The notes below the pieces were generated by a model. It worked only from the letters and a program-made list of their open reading frames with translations, was not told the origin of the DNA and did no database searches. DNA of 64,000 nucleotides from Microvelia longipes (lineage: Eukaryota > Arthropoda > Insecta > Hemiptera > Veliidae): NCBI GenBank assembly GCA_018340805.1, contig JACMZG010001870.1, positions 20,477,500 through 20,541,499 of the forward strand, given 5' to 3'. Both the position numbers and the translations under genes were made by a program. The first letter of the stretch is position 1; every line of letters starts with the position of its first letter. This document shows positions 21,747 to 33,282 of this stretch, one piece after another.

Positions 21747-23169
21747 GAAACTTTCCTATTTATAAACCAAATTGTTATCCATAGTCTTGAGGGTTTATAG
21801 GTCTCATTCAACATTGCATATGATTACTTGTAAAGTTCAGCTAAATTTGTTATATTGTTTTTGTCCATTTTAGACTTTTAAATAGCCAAATTTTGTTTTA
21901 CATTTTTTTTAAGTTAATATATCTGAGTTATAATTAAAATTGAACTTTTCATATTTTGTTTGATTTGTAAATATATTATACTTTAACACCTATAGTAACT
22001 GAATTTTATAACCTGCGGTTAAAGAAGTAGAATTGTATTGGTGTGCTATTTGGTTGTTGGAAGAATTTCTTTGGTGGAAATGAAGATGGTAAGTGTGGGA
22101 GTATTACACTATTGATAAAGAATAATTTACATATTCTTTGTTTGGTGGATTACAAATTTCAATGAGATTCTCACCATTTTGGGGTCAGTGACAGAAAATA
22201 CAAAGCTATTTAAAATAGTAATGCAAATATAATAAAATCTCAATGTAATTCATTTATTAAAATATTACTAAAAGAATAAAACCTGGGGAAAGAGAGAGGA
22301 AAAGAATTGAAAGCGAAGGAGTCATGCCTTGCATCTACTTTATTAGAATATTTTGAGACTTTCTCTTTACTCTAGTATATAAAAAAGTATCTTATATAAA
22401 TAACTATTTTGCTGATAAAAACAAAATAAGTATAAAGTAATGATAAAACTACAGTCTGTAAGCCTCATCTTTAAATGTTCCTAATGAATAACTGATATTT
22501 ATATTTTTTTTAATTTACTTTGTATACAAAAAGCTATATGTGAGGACATATTCCTGGGTTAGAACAACCTTTTGACTTCATTTTTAACTTGGGTTAAAAA
22601 TGGTCCATTCATACCATGTTGATTCAATAGGTACTTAAAAAACAGTTCAAGACTTACGATAAAAAGTGCAATTAATTGGTAACTATTTTTGACCAAGAAC
22701 CTTATTTTCCATTCATCACATGACGTGGAATATTTATTACACTTAACTTCAATAATTTTGTAATACAGTGCAGTCGGTCTACCTGTACAAATAAGAATTT
22801 TTACACTGGCAGACCAAACTGAAATTCCTCACTTTAAGGGCCCCAAAATGACTGAAATGCCAAGCTTTTCAGAACTCTTCACAACTTATAATAATTTCGA
22901 CTAAAATAATAATTTAAAATTTATAAATAATTTAATAGAGGAATTTCATGTTCAGACCAAATTAAAAAATCTGCTTCTAAGGAGCCCAGTTTAGGATGGT
23001 CTAATTCAGCTGAAACCAGCTTCAATCATTTTAGCTTGCCGTCTACCTGTATATGTAATACCATGTTTATACATAGTTTACTTCAACTTTATTGTTTTCT
23101 AGTTGTCTCTTGACTCAGGTTGATGAAATCATAATTTTTTACCAACCATAGGCCCCATTAATATCACCG
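21747..23169. other. 3' UTR of the 77-residue gene, then AT-rich DNA
   Basis: No further gene was recognised. At 22750-23060 some phrases recur (GTCTACCTGTA near 22777 and 23042), suggesting a decayed repeat without clear ends. Confidence 0.4.
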
Positions 23170-23312
23170 TATGTATGTATATATATATATATATAATATA
23201 TATATATATATTATATATATATAAAATATATATATATATATATATACTATATATATATATTATATTAATAACACTATATTATATATATATATATGTATGA
23301 TATATAAAATAT
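23170..23312. repeat. (TA)n microsatellite
   Basis: Interrupted TATATA tract of about 140 bp, shortly before an assembly gap. Confidence 0.95.
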
Positions 23313-23455
23313 TTTTTTATCAGGAAGTTACATATAGGAATCGCCTCCCCTCAACTTCCGTCATACAAGAACTAATATAAGTGTCAAAATAAATATTAAG
23401 ATACCAGTCCTTAAGATATTAAGTAAGGCTATAATGATAGTTTTAGATCCTAATT

Positions 23456-23555
23456 NNNNNNNNNNNNNNNNNNNNNNNNNNNNNNNNNNNNNNNNNNNNN
23501 NNNNNNNNNNNNNNNNNNNNNNNNNNNNNNNNNNNNNNNNNNNNNNNNNNNNNNN
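23456..23555. other. Assembly gap (100 N)
   Basis: Run of 100 N. The BEL/Pao copy to its right starts abruptly at the gap edge, so the gap hides at least its 5' half. Confidence 1.
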
Positions 23556-26536
23556 CTTTAAAAAGGCTGATATGTTCTACCTATTTTTGTGTTCACAACC
23601 CGCATTCACAAACAACGCCTGTAAGAGTAGTTTTTGATGGAAGCCGAAGCATCTCAGTGTTCTTTAAACGACACGTTATATCCTGGACCGAACTCCAGAA
23701 ACAAGTTCCGGATATTATTATGAATTTTCGACTCCATAAATTTTTCTGTTGCGACATTATAAAAATGTTTCGCCAATTCTTTTACATGATGATGACCGCA
23801 AATTCACTCATAATTGTTTTTATCGAGATAATCCAGATGAACTTTGCAAGAGTATAGGTTAAATACTGTCACATATGACTAACCCCTTCCCCTTGGCATG
23901 CTCAGAGGTCTTAATACAGCTTGCTAAGGATGAAGGTGATGTTTTTCCAGCCGCTGCACGTGTGTTGGAAGGACACCTTCATGGATGATATTACGACAGG
24001 AACCCAGTCTCTTTTCTGTTTAATTAGTCTAGCTGATGAGTTAATCCAGTGCTCAGGGCCGCGGTTTCGAATTGAGCAAATGGAAGAGTAATTCAAAAGA
24101 ATTCTATGTCTTGTCAACGCATCTTCTTCCAGTCCGCTTATATATCGAAAGATCAAACCTGTAAAATATTGGGATACGCTGGGAACCTACAACTGATGTT
24201 TTGTCCTATAATAACGACTTACCTACTCGAAGTGAACCGCCTACGAAAATATCAGTTTTATCTATTATCGCAAGTATCTACGATCCGTTAGGATTTTATC
24301 TCCGCTTACCTTTGCCTTGAAATGTTTAATGCAGCTTCTTTGGACGGCAGGGTTAGCATGGGACGATCATCTCACTAAAGACCTGTATCAAAAATGGCAT
24401 TTGCTCACTTCTGATCTATCTTGTCTCTCAAACATACGCCCGCGATGGATACCCTCAAACTTACACACTTCTATTCAAGTATTAGGATTTCTGACGCTTC
24501 CGAACGTGGGTACGTTTGTGTTATATATTAAGAGTCTCACGTGTAATTCACCGCCGCATATATCATCTTATTGGCAAAATCTAAAAGTTGCCCCGCTAAA
24601 AGACTCTACTATTCCTCGTTTAAGAACTAGCTGTGCCTCTCTTACTAGCTCGTTCTATAGGTTCTTTACAACCTGTTTTTTCTAAATTGGTCATCGATAG
24701 ATTAATCTCCACACTGACTCAAGTATTGTACTTTCTTGGTTAAATAAACCGCCCCCACATTAAAAATGTATGTGGGTAACCGGGTTAATTCAATTTTAGA
24801 GCAACACTCAGTTAAACGATTGGAGACATATTTCTACCGATCTAAATATTGCTGATGTATCTAGGGTTTAGATGCTTTTAGTTTATCTCAATGTTCTGAG
24901 TGGTTCCAAGACCAAAATGGATACACCAATCTCGTTCGGCTTGCCTGTACCTGTATGGTCTCCTATTCCCACTGAGGTACTACCTGAACTCAAACCTACG
25001 ACGGCTAAAGTCCTTTTAACGAAGCAGATTTAGAGAAGACATTGAATGGGATGTCACAGTCTCTTCTTTTCTTAAAATACAGAAAATTCAAGTTTATGTG
25101 TCTCGTTTCATTTCTTGGTGCCGTTTGAGTTCTCAAGGAGTAGTTCCACTTTCAAATGAGCCTATTTCTGTTTCCGAACTCCGAAAGCCTTACTTAATTT
25201 TGGTCAGACAAGTTCAGAATGTTTACTTTGCAAAAGATATACTTTTGATACATTCTAAACAGCTTTTAAATCATCTTCTTTACTACCGCTTACTCCATTT
25301 ATCGACAAACAAGGACTTCTTCGAGTTGGAGGTCGTCTGAAACACGCAAACTTACCTTACAGTGCTCAACATCCTTTGCTGCTTCCTAAACACTGCCATC
25401 TTACGAATGTTCTGATAGAACCATTATCACAAATTCTATTTGCATGCTGGACCACGAACATTAAGAGCCTTGCTTCAAAAAACAGTTTTGGATTCTTTCA
25501 GCGCACTCAGTTTATACGTCAACGATAAGAATGTGTTTGACTTGTTCTAGATTTAGCATCACAACACCATCTCCAATGATGGCTGATTTACTCCAGTAGT
25601 GACTGTCGCGCGTCCTTTTTCCCGCTGTGGTGTAGATTTAGCTGGACCTTTTCTTATTAAAGTTATCGTCGAAACGCCAGCCTTATAATAAAGGATATTT
25701 TGCCCTTTTATTGTATGTCACTAAGGCTGTTCATTTAGAGCGTTGACTAGTCTTTCTTCGGAAAGCATTTATTGCTACTCTTACTCGTTTTGTCGCCCGC
25801 CGTGGTCTCCCATCTGATATATACAGCGATCAAGCTACTAACTTCCGTAGAGCCGCTAGAGAGCTTACAGAAATTGTCAGTTTTTTGAAACAGGAAGACA
25901 ACCAACGCTACATTACTGCAGAATTAGCTAAACTAGAGATAAACTTTCATTTCATCTGCCCTAGAGCACCCTTTATGGGTGGTATATGGGAAAGCAACAT
26001 TAAAAACACTAAATGTCATCTCCACAAGGTAGTTGGTGACAAAATACTAACAATTGAAGAGTTTGTTACTATGCTTGCCCGTGTTGAAGCAGTTCAACTC
26101 TAGACCGCTTTGTGATTTATCTCCAAGCCCTAATGAGTTGGAGGCTTTGACTCCTGTCACTTTTTAATAGGTGCACCATTAGTAGCGGTACCGGAGCTTG
26201 ACTTAAACAGAATTGCCGCTGAACAGATTATCTCGATGGCAGAAAGTGTCTCAAATGTTCCAACACTTTTGGCAACGTTGGTCTTCAGAGTATCTGTTAA
26301 CATTGCAACAAAAGGCTAAATGGTTCTCTAACAACGCTGAAAATCTACAAGTTGGTCAACTTGTTTGGGTGAAAGAAGACGGAGCTTCTCCTTTGACTTT
26401 TCCTTTGGGTAGAATTGAGGAGGTTTTTCCAAACCAAGATGACGGCGTGTACGTATCGTGTCTGTTAGAACTTCTCGCGGTCTTTACAAACGACCAGTGA
26501 GAAAACTTGCTCCTTTATATCTGTCTGAATAATGGA
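23556..26536 (+). pseudogene. BEL/Pao pol fragment (RT, RNase H, integrase)
   Basis: Recognisable pieces in different frames are as follows. The RT motif VVFDG lies near 23620 and the RT active-site box FMDD at 23978-23990. A Pao-type segment, LLWTAGLAWDDHL, is near 24340. The integrase zinc-finger region is at 25300-25560, the integrase core with SDQATN near 25830, and GGIWESNIKN with the catalytic Glu near 25980-26010. The C-terminal SRWQKVSQMFQHFWQRW is near 26230. Every domain is interrupted by frame changes. The product, if intact, would be the polyprotein that copies and inserts the element. Confidence 0.85.
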
Positions 26537-26818
26537 TCTTATTCTTTTTCTTCGAAGTCGAAATTTTGATTTTCAAAGATAATTTATTTTCATTCATGAA
26601 GCTATACTTTTTTCATTTTGATTTAACTTTAACTTTCAAGTAAAATTTTTATTTAACTTTTACATCTGAAGTAAACTCATTTTTTTTACAAATTTAATTT
26701 CTTAATCATACTTCAATTAACTTTAACTTAACTTTGCTTACTTACTTATGCTTAATTTCATGCCTGTAACTCTGTTGAAATTTACTAAGAATCATTGTCA
26801 CTTCTTGGCCGGCGGTTT

Positions 26819-27119
26819 TGGTAAAATAATTATGAAATAATACGGAGTTTAAACCGTTCAGATAATAATTGTTTACTGTTGTGCGGTCAACGTTCAACCT
26901 CAGAAGAAAGGTGTGAAAATACAAGAAGAAAGCAGTGTGCGTGTGCGTCTTAACGCTATACATACTCGAGCCTAGCTCTCCGCCCGCCGCTAACCAACAG
27001 GTACCGCCTCGTTCTTTTTTAAAGTATCCGCTAACCGCTTGTTTATGGCTACAGTCCTCCATATACATACTACATGGTGTGACGTCACTTATCCCGATTT
27101 TCGGTGTAAACTTCCACCA
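26819..27119 (+). repeat. 3' LTR of the plus-strand BEL/Pao copy
   Basis: Starts TGGTAAAATAATTATG and ends AACTTCCACCA (TG...CA), 301 bp. It is nearly identical to the two LTRs of the minus-strand element. The tract GGCCGGCGGTTT immediately before it is the likely polypurine-tract region. Confidence 0.88.
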
Positions 27120-27281
27120 AATGCTTTTAGTCCTCCTCCTGGTCCTCTTTGTTTGGGCTAATAGTTTTTCAAACTCTTGCCTAAATTTGACCCAGTTAGC
27201 CATTTTTAGTTTTTTTTGCTATCCACACAATTAATTATTTGACAGTATACTATTTTAATTGGAAAATTGTCATCCCCCATC

Positions 27282-27314
27282 ATGGGCGTAGCCAGGGTTG
27301 CCTTAAGGGGGGGC

Positions 27315-27317
<3 letters not shown>
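27282..27317 (+). repeat. GGCGTAGCCAGG...GGGGGGGCCC motif
   Basis: Short GC-rich piece resembling termini seen again near 32050-32095 (inverted) and at 63960-64000. Possibly the end of a dispersed short element. Low certainty. Confidence 0.3.

Positions 27318-27374
<57 letters not shown>
27318..27374. repeat. (AT)n microsatellite at the LINE 5' end
   Basis: About 55 bp of alternating AT directly before the truncated LINE. Confidence 0.95.
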
Positions 27375-27378
<4 letters not shown>

Positions 27379-28403
27379 GATATATATACTTTTGTCGAAA
27401 AGATAGAACTCACGGTGGAGTTATGTTGATGGTAAAAGACTCTTTTGACTATGCAAGCCTTACAGATATAGAAAATCTTAGTAAAGAATCAATTTATGAA
27501 GTTGCAGCTTTAGAAGTTAAGCATTGGTCAACAGTTGTAATAGGTGTTTATAGGCCTCCAAATGGGGACCTTAAAAGTTTTTATAATCTCTTGGAAAAAA
27601 CTCTTAGGCTAGCATGGAATAAAAAGAAAAAGATTGTGTTGCTTGGTGACTTTAACATAGACTTCAATAATGCTAAAGACAGCAGAGAAATAACTCAGAT
27701 CCTCAACATATACGGATTGTTGCCTCATTTTAAACTTGCTACAAGAGTAGATGGTCACAAATGCATTGACAATATTATATCTAACTTTCCATGTAGCTCT
27801 TCTGCCTTGCTTACCATTACTATATCAGATCATTATTTACTAAGAGTAACTTTCTTAAGAAAGAAGAATAAAAAAGTACAGTTAGAATCAGTTAAAAAGA
27901 GACTCATATCTGAAGATCGAATTAACGGCTTGAAAACTAGTCTACAAGAAGAACCAGTCACAGATGAGAATCCTGACACTTTATTATACAATTTAAATTC
28001 TCGTATAAACGACTTTTTCCCTCTTGTTTGGAAAAAAGTCAACAAAACGAAGAAAAGTACACTTGACTGGTACTCAAACAAATTAAAAGAGACGAGAAAC
28101 CAACTCATAGCTTTAAGTGAAGTTAAAAAAGAAGCCAGTGATGATATTACCCAGAATCTTGCGTCCAAACTGCTAAAAAACAAAAAGAAAGCTTATAAAA
28201 AAGAGATAAAAATAGCAAAAAAAAAAGCTATAGAAGATTATGTCGAGCAAAACAAAGAAAATCAAGGTGCAGTGTGGAAGGTAATAAATAATGAAGTAAA
28301 ATGTAAGAATAAAGATAAAATACCAATTAGTGCTGAGAATCTCAATGACTATTTTTCAACTGTAGGTGAAGAGTTAAACAAAAAACTTGGTAAATCTGAC
28401 TAA
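27375..28403 (+). pseudogene. LINE ORF2, endonuclease C-terminus and linker
   Basis: The APE-type endonuclease nicks the target DNA. Visible motifs are VYRPPNG, the catalytic GDFNIDF near 27642, and ISDHYLL near 27820 (catalytic SDH). A lysine-rich linker follows, with AVWKVINN and DYFSTVGEEL, typical before an RT domain. The frame stops at 28401-28403, 17 bases into the overlapping RT frame, so one frameshift separates the two. The upstream in-frame IYIYIY is translated microsatellite and not protein. Confidence 0.8.
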
Positions 28404-29970
28404 TCCACTTGATTTAATCAATACTGACAAAAGACCTGTCAACTCTTTCTTCTTATCACCAGTCTTAAATAAAGATGTCACTAAGGCAATAAAAAGTTTA
28501 AACAAGTCTGATGCTCTGGATGTTTATGGACTGAGTAACAACATCATAAAAAAAATGAATACAGAGATTAGTCCGACCATAGGACAGCTTGCAAATACAA
28601 TGTTTTTCACTGGAAGTTACCCAGCAGCTCTAAAAATTGCAAGAGTTGTACCTATATATAAATCCGGACCTAGAAACAACCCAGCCAACTACAGACCAGT
28701 CTCTATAGTACCTGTCATCTCCAAAGTAATAGAAACCATCCTCAAAAACAGGCTTATTAAATATCTAGACAAACACAAATTATTTTGTAAATCCCAGTTT
28801 GGTTTTAGAAAAGGAATGTCAACTGTAGACGCACTTTTGAAGATTGTCAAAAATATAAATGAAGCTTTTGAGGAGAGTAATTACATGGACGTCACCTCTT
28901 GTGACCTGTCAAAAGCTTTCAACAGCGTGTGTCTTCAGTTGTTGATTAAAAAACTAAAACTTTATGGTATCAACGGTCAACCACTTCTACTTTTGGCTAG
29001 CTACTTAGAGGATAGACAGCAGTTTGTTGAGATCAACGGAGTCAGGTCTTCTCTGCGGGTAGTCAGGTACGGAGTGCCCCAGGGCTCGGTTCTGGGCGTA
29101 CTTTTGTACCTGTTATTTGTAAACGACCTACCTGATCATATAGGCAGTGAAGATGAAACCACATGTTATGCAGATGACAGCAATATTTCATTGAAAGGAA
29201 ATAATATGGATGTAGTTAGGGAAAAAAGGCTTTTAAAAATGGAAAAAGCTTCCACGTGGTTCACGGCGAATGGCCTTACTTTAAACCCAATTAAAAATCA
29301 GGTGCTGACTTTCTCTCTACGGCAGGTAGATGAAAAACAAACTGTCACCATAAAAATACTGGGTGTACTACTGGACCAGAGACTGACCTGGAGGTTTCAC
29401 ATAGACACTCTCTGTACCAAACTCTCTAGCAAGGTTTATCTTCTTAAAAAATTGGCAATATACATGGACATAGATAAATTAAAAATGGCATATTTTGCCT
29501 TTTTCCATGGAACAATGTGTTACGCGATTCAGATATGGGGCTGCTCTAGTCACTTAGACAAAGTCTTGGTCATGCAAAAGAAAGCTTTAAGGTCTATAGT
29601 AGGGGTGAATAAAAAAACCTCTTGTAAAGATATTTTTAAGAATCTAAAAATTATGACAGTGGTCAATGTATATATCTTTGTTGTATGTGTATTTATGAAA
29701 CTAAATGAAGACAATAATAAAAAAATAAATCACAGTTATGAAACTAGAGCTATAGAAAACAATAACTTGATCGTGCCATTCAACCATAGAAGGCAAAATA
29801 AAAACATATATTATATAGGCAGTAAATTATTTAACAAACTTTCTGTGAATACGAAAGTATTGCCTTTAAAAGCATTCAAAGAAAGATTAAAAAATATTTT
29901 AACAAGCAATGTTTACTACTCCATAGAAAAATGCTTAAGTGATAGACATTTTGATGATACCAACATGTAA
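28387..29970 (+). pseudogene. LINE reverse transcriptase, long intact frame
   Basis: An open frame of over 500 codons with the ordered RT motifs: VVPIYKSGPRNNPANYRPVSI, QFGFRKGMST, CDLSKAFNSV (motif A, with N where D is usual in the KAFD form), GVPQGSVLG and CYADD (near 29166, catalytic). The thumb region has LGVLLDQRLTW and YAIQIWG. No RNase H follows, as in CR1 or Jockey clades. It is listed as pseudogene because the frame is severed from its endonuclease. The RT domain itself looks almost undamaged, so the copy is fairly young. Confidence 0.82.
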
Positions 29971-30092
29971 ATATTTTTGGTTTTAATTTTAGTATATATT
30001 ATTTTAAGTTAAGTTTCTTTTTGACAATGTAAAACATAATATTGTATGTATGTAATTTCAGAAAATAAATTATTTATTATTATTATTAATTA

Positions 30093-30111
30093 TTTATATA
30101 TATATATATAT

Positions 30112-30206
<95 letters not shown>

Positions 30207-30216
30207 TGTGTGTATG
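30093..30216. repeat. (TA)n(TG)n compound microsatellite
   Basis: About 60 bp of TA followed by about 55 bp of TG. The ORF of repeated His-Thr and Ile-Tyr on the minus strand is an artefact of it. Confidence 0.95.
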
Positions 30217-30235
30217 TAAGGTTTATGGTTTTTTT

Positions 30236-30715
30236 TAAAATAATTTCGGCACGGTGGTCCGCTGTCGGGCAAATTTCATTTAGAATGCGTGTTTCTGTGC
30301 TTAAAACCCCATTTCTTGGTTAACGTTCCGGTCATGCTTTAGAACCTAAGCAGTTACTCAATTGTCAAGCACTGCTCGTAACTCATTTTGTCTGTATTTT
30401 CAAAGGAAATGCGCATAATTATCCAGTTGGTTATACAAAACTATGCTCTAAAGTTAGCAGTACGCACTATATTTGAAATAGTTTAAAGCTTAGTTACTTA
30501 TCTTTAAGCTTAGTCAGTTATCATTAAAGGTTTTAGCGCATTTCCTTTGAAAAATACAGACAAAATGAGTTACGAGCAGTGCTTGACAATTGAGTAACTG
30601 CTTAGGTTCTGAAGTATGAACCGGAACCTTAAGCAAGAAATGGGTTGTTAAGCACGGAAACACGAATTCTAAATGAAATTCGCCCGACAGCGGACCACCG
30701 CGCCAGAATTATTTA
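30236..30715. mobile_element. 480 bp foldback element
   Basis: Arms 30236-30413 and 30538-30715 are inverted copies at about 90% by eye. They share GGTGGTCCGCTGTCGGGC at the outer part and AACTCATTTTGTCTGTATTT at the inner part. The spacer is about 124 bp. There is no ORF. Immediately right (30836-30885) a diverged end sequence, GCGGACCACCACACCA, hints at a second, partial copy. Confidence 0.8.
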
Positions 30716-30924
30716 GTAGTTATATACATATATACATATATATAATGTATAATATAATGTAAAAAAAGAATAAAAATTAACGTTCCTACCAGGATTGTTG
30801 TTAATCAAGGAAGCACGCATACCAAAGGAAATCTTCCGATATGCGGACCACCACACCAAAATTATTTTGTAGTTATAAACTTATATTATGCAAAAAACGA
30901 TAATAAATATCGTCCCAACCAGAA

Positions 30925-31450
30925 TTTAAACCCAGGAGAGAGTTTGAGTAATTGTATCGACTCCAGACCACTGCCATTCAACACACAGGGCCAAAAAACA
31001 CGGAAAACGACTCCCCAATTGAAATATGTTATTTAGGGTCCAAAATATAGGTTTTCCTGCATTAACCACCGTTTTTTGACTTTTTGGTCACTTAGAGAGG
31101 CCGTATCGACTTCAGACCGAATTTATTCGATTCGACGCCCAAAAATACATAAAAAACGACACCCTACCCAAACTTTTTTGTTCATCAACCGTAATTTTGG
31201 TTTTCAGTAATTTTTTGTGCTTTTTCGAGTTTTTGGTCATTCAGAGTGGTTGTATCGACTTCGGACCGGTTTCATTCGATTCAGGGTCCAAAAATACATA
31301 GAAAACAACACCCTACTCGAAATTTATTTTTTATCGACCTATATTTTGGTTTTTGGTAATTTACAATGGTTTTTGCGACCTTTTGGTTACTTAGAGTGGT
31401 GGTATCGACTTCGGACCGGTTTCATTTAATTCAGCGTCTCAAAAAACATG
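30925..31450 (+). repeat. 149 bp tandem repeat, about 3.5 units
   Basis: The phrase GTATCGACT(C/T)C(A/G)GACC recurs at 30954, 31103, 31252 and 31402, an almost constant 149-150 bp step. Neighbouring phrases TTTTGGTCACTTAGAG and CCAAAAATACATA repeat with it. Later units resemble each other more than the first. Confidence 0.8.
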
Positions 31451-32040
31451 TACATTGACCTTTTTTGCGGAGAAAAATATTAACCCTGAATTTTGCTGAT
31501 TTTTTGAAAATTTTGCTGACTCAGCAAACTGGGTTAATGGTGTTACAAAAACCTTGTTTTCAATAGTGTTCGTGTCCTCCTGAAGGTTGATTTTTGTACC
31601 AAGTTTGATTAAAAAATATTAATCCGTTCGAAAGGTAGTATTTTTACAAGAAACTGATGCCTATCCATTAGCGAATTATATTCCCTAAGGAAATTCGCTA
31701 AAAAACAAAGCTCTTAGAGGACAAATCAAAACATTTTTTTAAATAGTCTTAATGAAAAACAAAAAACAATCCTCTAAAACTAAATACAAATTATTATTGA
31801 ACTGAACTGAACTAAATATGGTTTTTATTTAAATAATAATAAAACACAAGGTTAATATGTCGAACTAAAAAAACAAATTTAATTTTTTAGACAAAAGCTA
31901 CCTTTAAGCTCTAAATTATTATATATAAAAATTATAAAATTAATTAATTATTTTCATAAAATTAAAATTTAAAGTAATTTTATAAAAAAAAATGTTTCTC
32001 CTTGCCTGAACCATAGTTTTTATATACTTTTTGCAACAAC
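31451..32040. other. AT-rich DNA without recognised genes
   Basis: Nothing supportable between the tandem repeat and the G/C-run at 32054-32072. Confidence 0.4.
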
Positions 32041-33280
32041 CCTGCTCGGCTAGGGGGGGGGGGCCCCCCCCCTGACCCCTCCTGGCTCGCCCATGTCCCC
32101 CATAGAGCCATGCATTATTTTCCACACATGGAGAGACCCTTAAAAGCAAAATTTAAGTCTATTGATGAAAGAGTGCCTACCGGGTCAAGCAAGCCTGGTG
32201 GGTGCTTAGGTATTTTGTAGCTGTGTTTTATTTAGCTTTGAAATCACCTCTTCTAGGTGCTTCCCTCTGGTGTCTGATCCATTTTTGCACCATATTCCAT
32301 ATTTTGCATTAAATTCACCAAAGATGAAACCTTGTTCTTTTTCCTGTTCATTGAAGTTTTTGTTATTTAATTTTGTAATTGTTACCTGTGGGGGGCATGG
32401 TTAATTAAGGTTTGCCATTTACCATTTAAAATAATTTAATTTTTTGGATGTTAAATTATTGGGTATCTTACTAAATTGTCCATTATTTTCACAGGTATAT
32501 TCTTTTTGATGATGAAATTAAGCCCCTGAGAATTGCACGGCTTTCTTTTAAGTGGTGAAGCCGGAGATATTTATATCCTGCTCCGGGCCCAATTTTTCTG
32601 AACAGCTAAAGTATCTACTTATCATGTTATTAAAGTTTAAATGAAATAATCAATCTTATTTTGTAGTCCTCTACTCCAGTAGTGTGATGCTCATAGTAAA
32701 GATTCAACAATTTTCTTCATTGAGTTTGTGAAAATGTTGCAAAGGCAACAACATCTCACATAACTAACATCTCTTTCTCTACCTTAGTTACTATATATGT
32801 TTGCTTTATTGCTTAAGCTAGTGTCCAAAAATTCAATTATTTCTTCCATGATCTTACTTAACATTGAATCCTTATTTTTACTTGGTCTTTTGCTACTAGC
32901 TGATTCAGCATATGATCTAGTTCTGTTTACCAGCCCCTTCCTTCTCTTTATCACTATACAAAATCTATACCTTGCTTGTTGTTGACATAGCCCACAGTGA
33001 AGGCAGCTGGTGCTGATATTTGCTGTACATGTTGGCATCACTAGCACAGCTTAACTTTATTCTTGTAACTCTCCACTAGAAATATGACATGGCCTATTCT
33101 AATTTTTGATAGTAATACTTTACCTGCTAAGGTGATTTTAACCTTTTTTATTGGTACGTGGTTTGTGTAGTTTCCCTCCAGCCTTTTCCGCATCCTTTGT
33201 GAGTGTTTAATAGGCTCCTCCCTTTGATAGTCCTACTCAATTTGATGATGCTTTCCTCAGCCAAAATTACTCCCTTTGTC
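32041..33280 (-). pseudogene. Old LINE fragment with endonuclease remnant
   Basis: On the minus strand at about 32350-32240, FIFGEFNAKYGIW...GSDTRGKHLEEVI matches the APE-endonuclease block G-D-F-N-A-K-x-x-x-W of LINE ORF2, with Glu replacing the usual Asp. Upstream (33047-32784) an 87-codon frame with Cys/His-rich and lysine-rich parts may be the tail of ORF1, which is uncertain. GC-rich poly-G/C at 32054-32072 and a GGCGAGCC-like end lie at the downstream side. The copy is fragmentary and not functional. Confidence 0.5.
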
Positions 33281-33282
33281 TC

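Larger units (their letters stand above)
23556..27119 (+). mobile_element. BEL/Pao retrotransposon, 3' half with 3' LTR, heavily frameshifted
   Basis: Collinear with the minus-strand element at 50045-46429. Matching parts are the end of the RT, FMDDITTG (about 23978), the Pao-specific region, RNase H, the integrase zinc-binding and core domains, the DUF5641-type C-terminus and the 3' LTR. Compared with that copy it carries many one-base losses, often in short homopolymers (for example CTACCTATTTT against CTACCTTATTTT near 23580). It cannot encode long proteins. The 5' half is lost in the gap. Confidence 0.85.
27375..30090 (+). mobile_element. 5'-truncated LINE (CR1/Jockey-like)
   Basis: Contains the C-terminal part of an APE-type endonuclease and a full reverse transcriptase in two frames, a short 3' UTR, and an ATT-rich tail (about 30060-30092) that runs into a microsatellite. 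The N-terminal third of the endonuclease and any ORF1 are missing, as expected for 5' truncation during target-primed reverse transcription. Confidence 0.85.

Noticed and set aside
30090..30272. ORF of His-Thr and Ile-Tyr repeats
   Set aside because: Translation of the (TA)n(TG)n microsatellite.
32797..32985. 62-codon hydrophobic plus-strand ORF
   Set aside because: Antisense of the possible LINE ORF1 remnant. Hydrophobicity follows from the T-rich strand.
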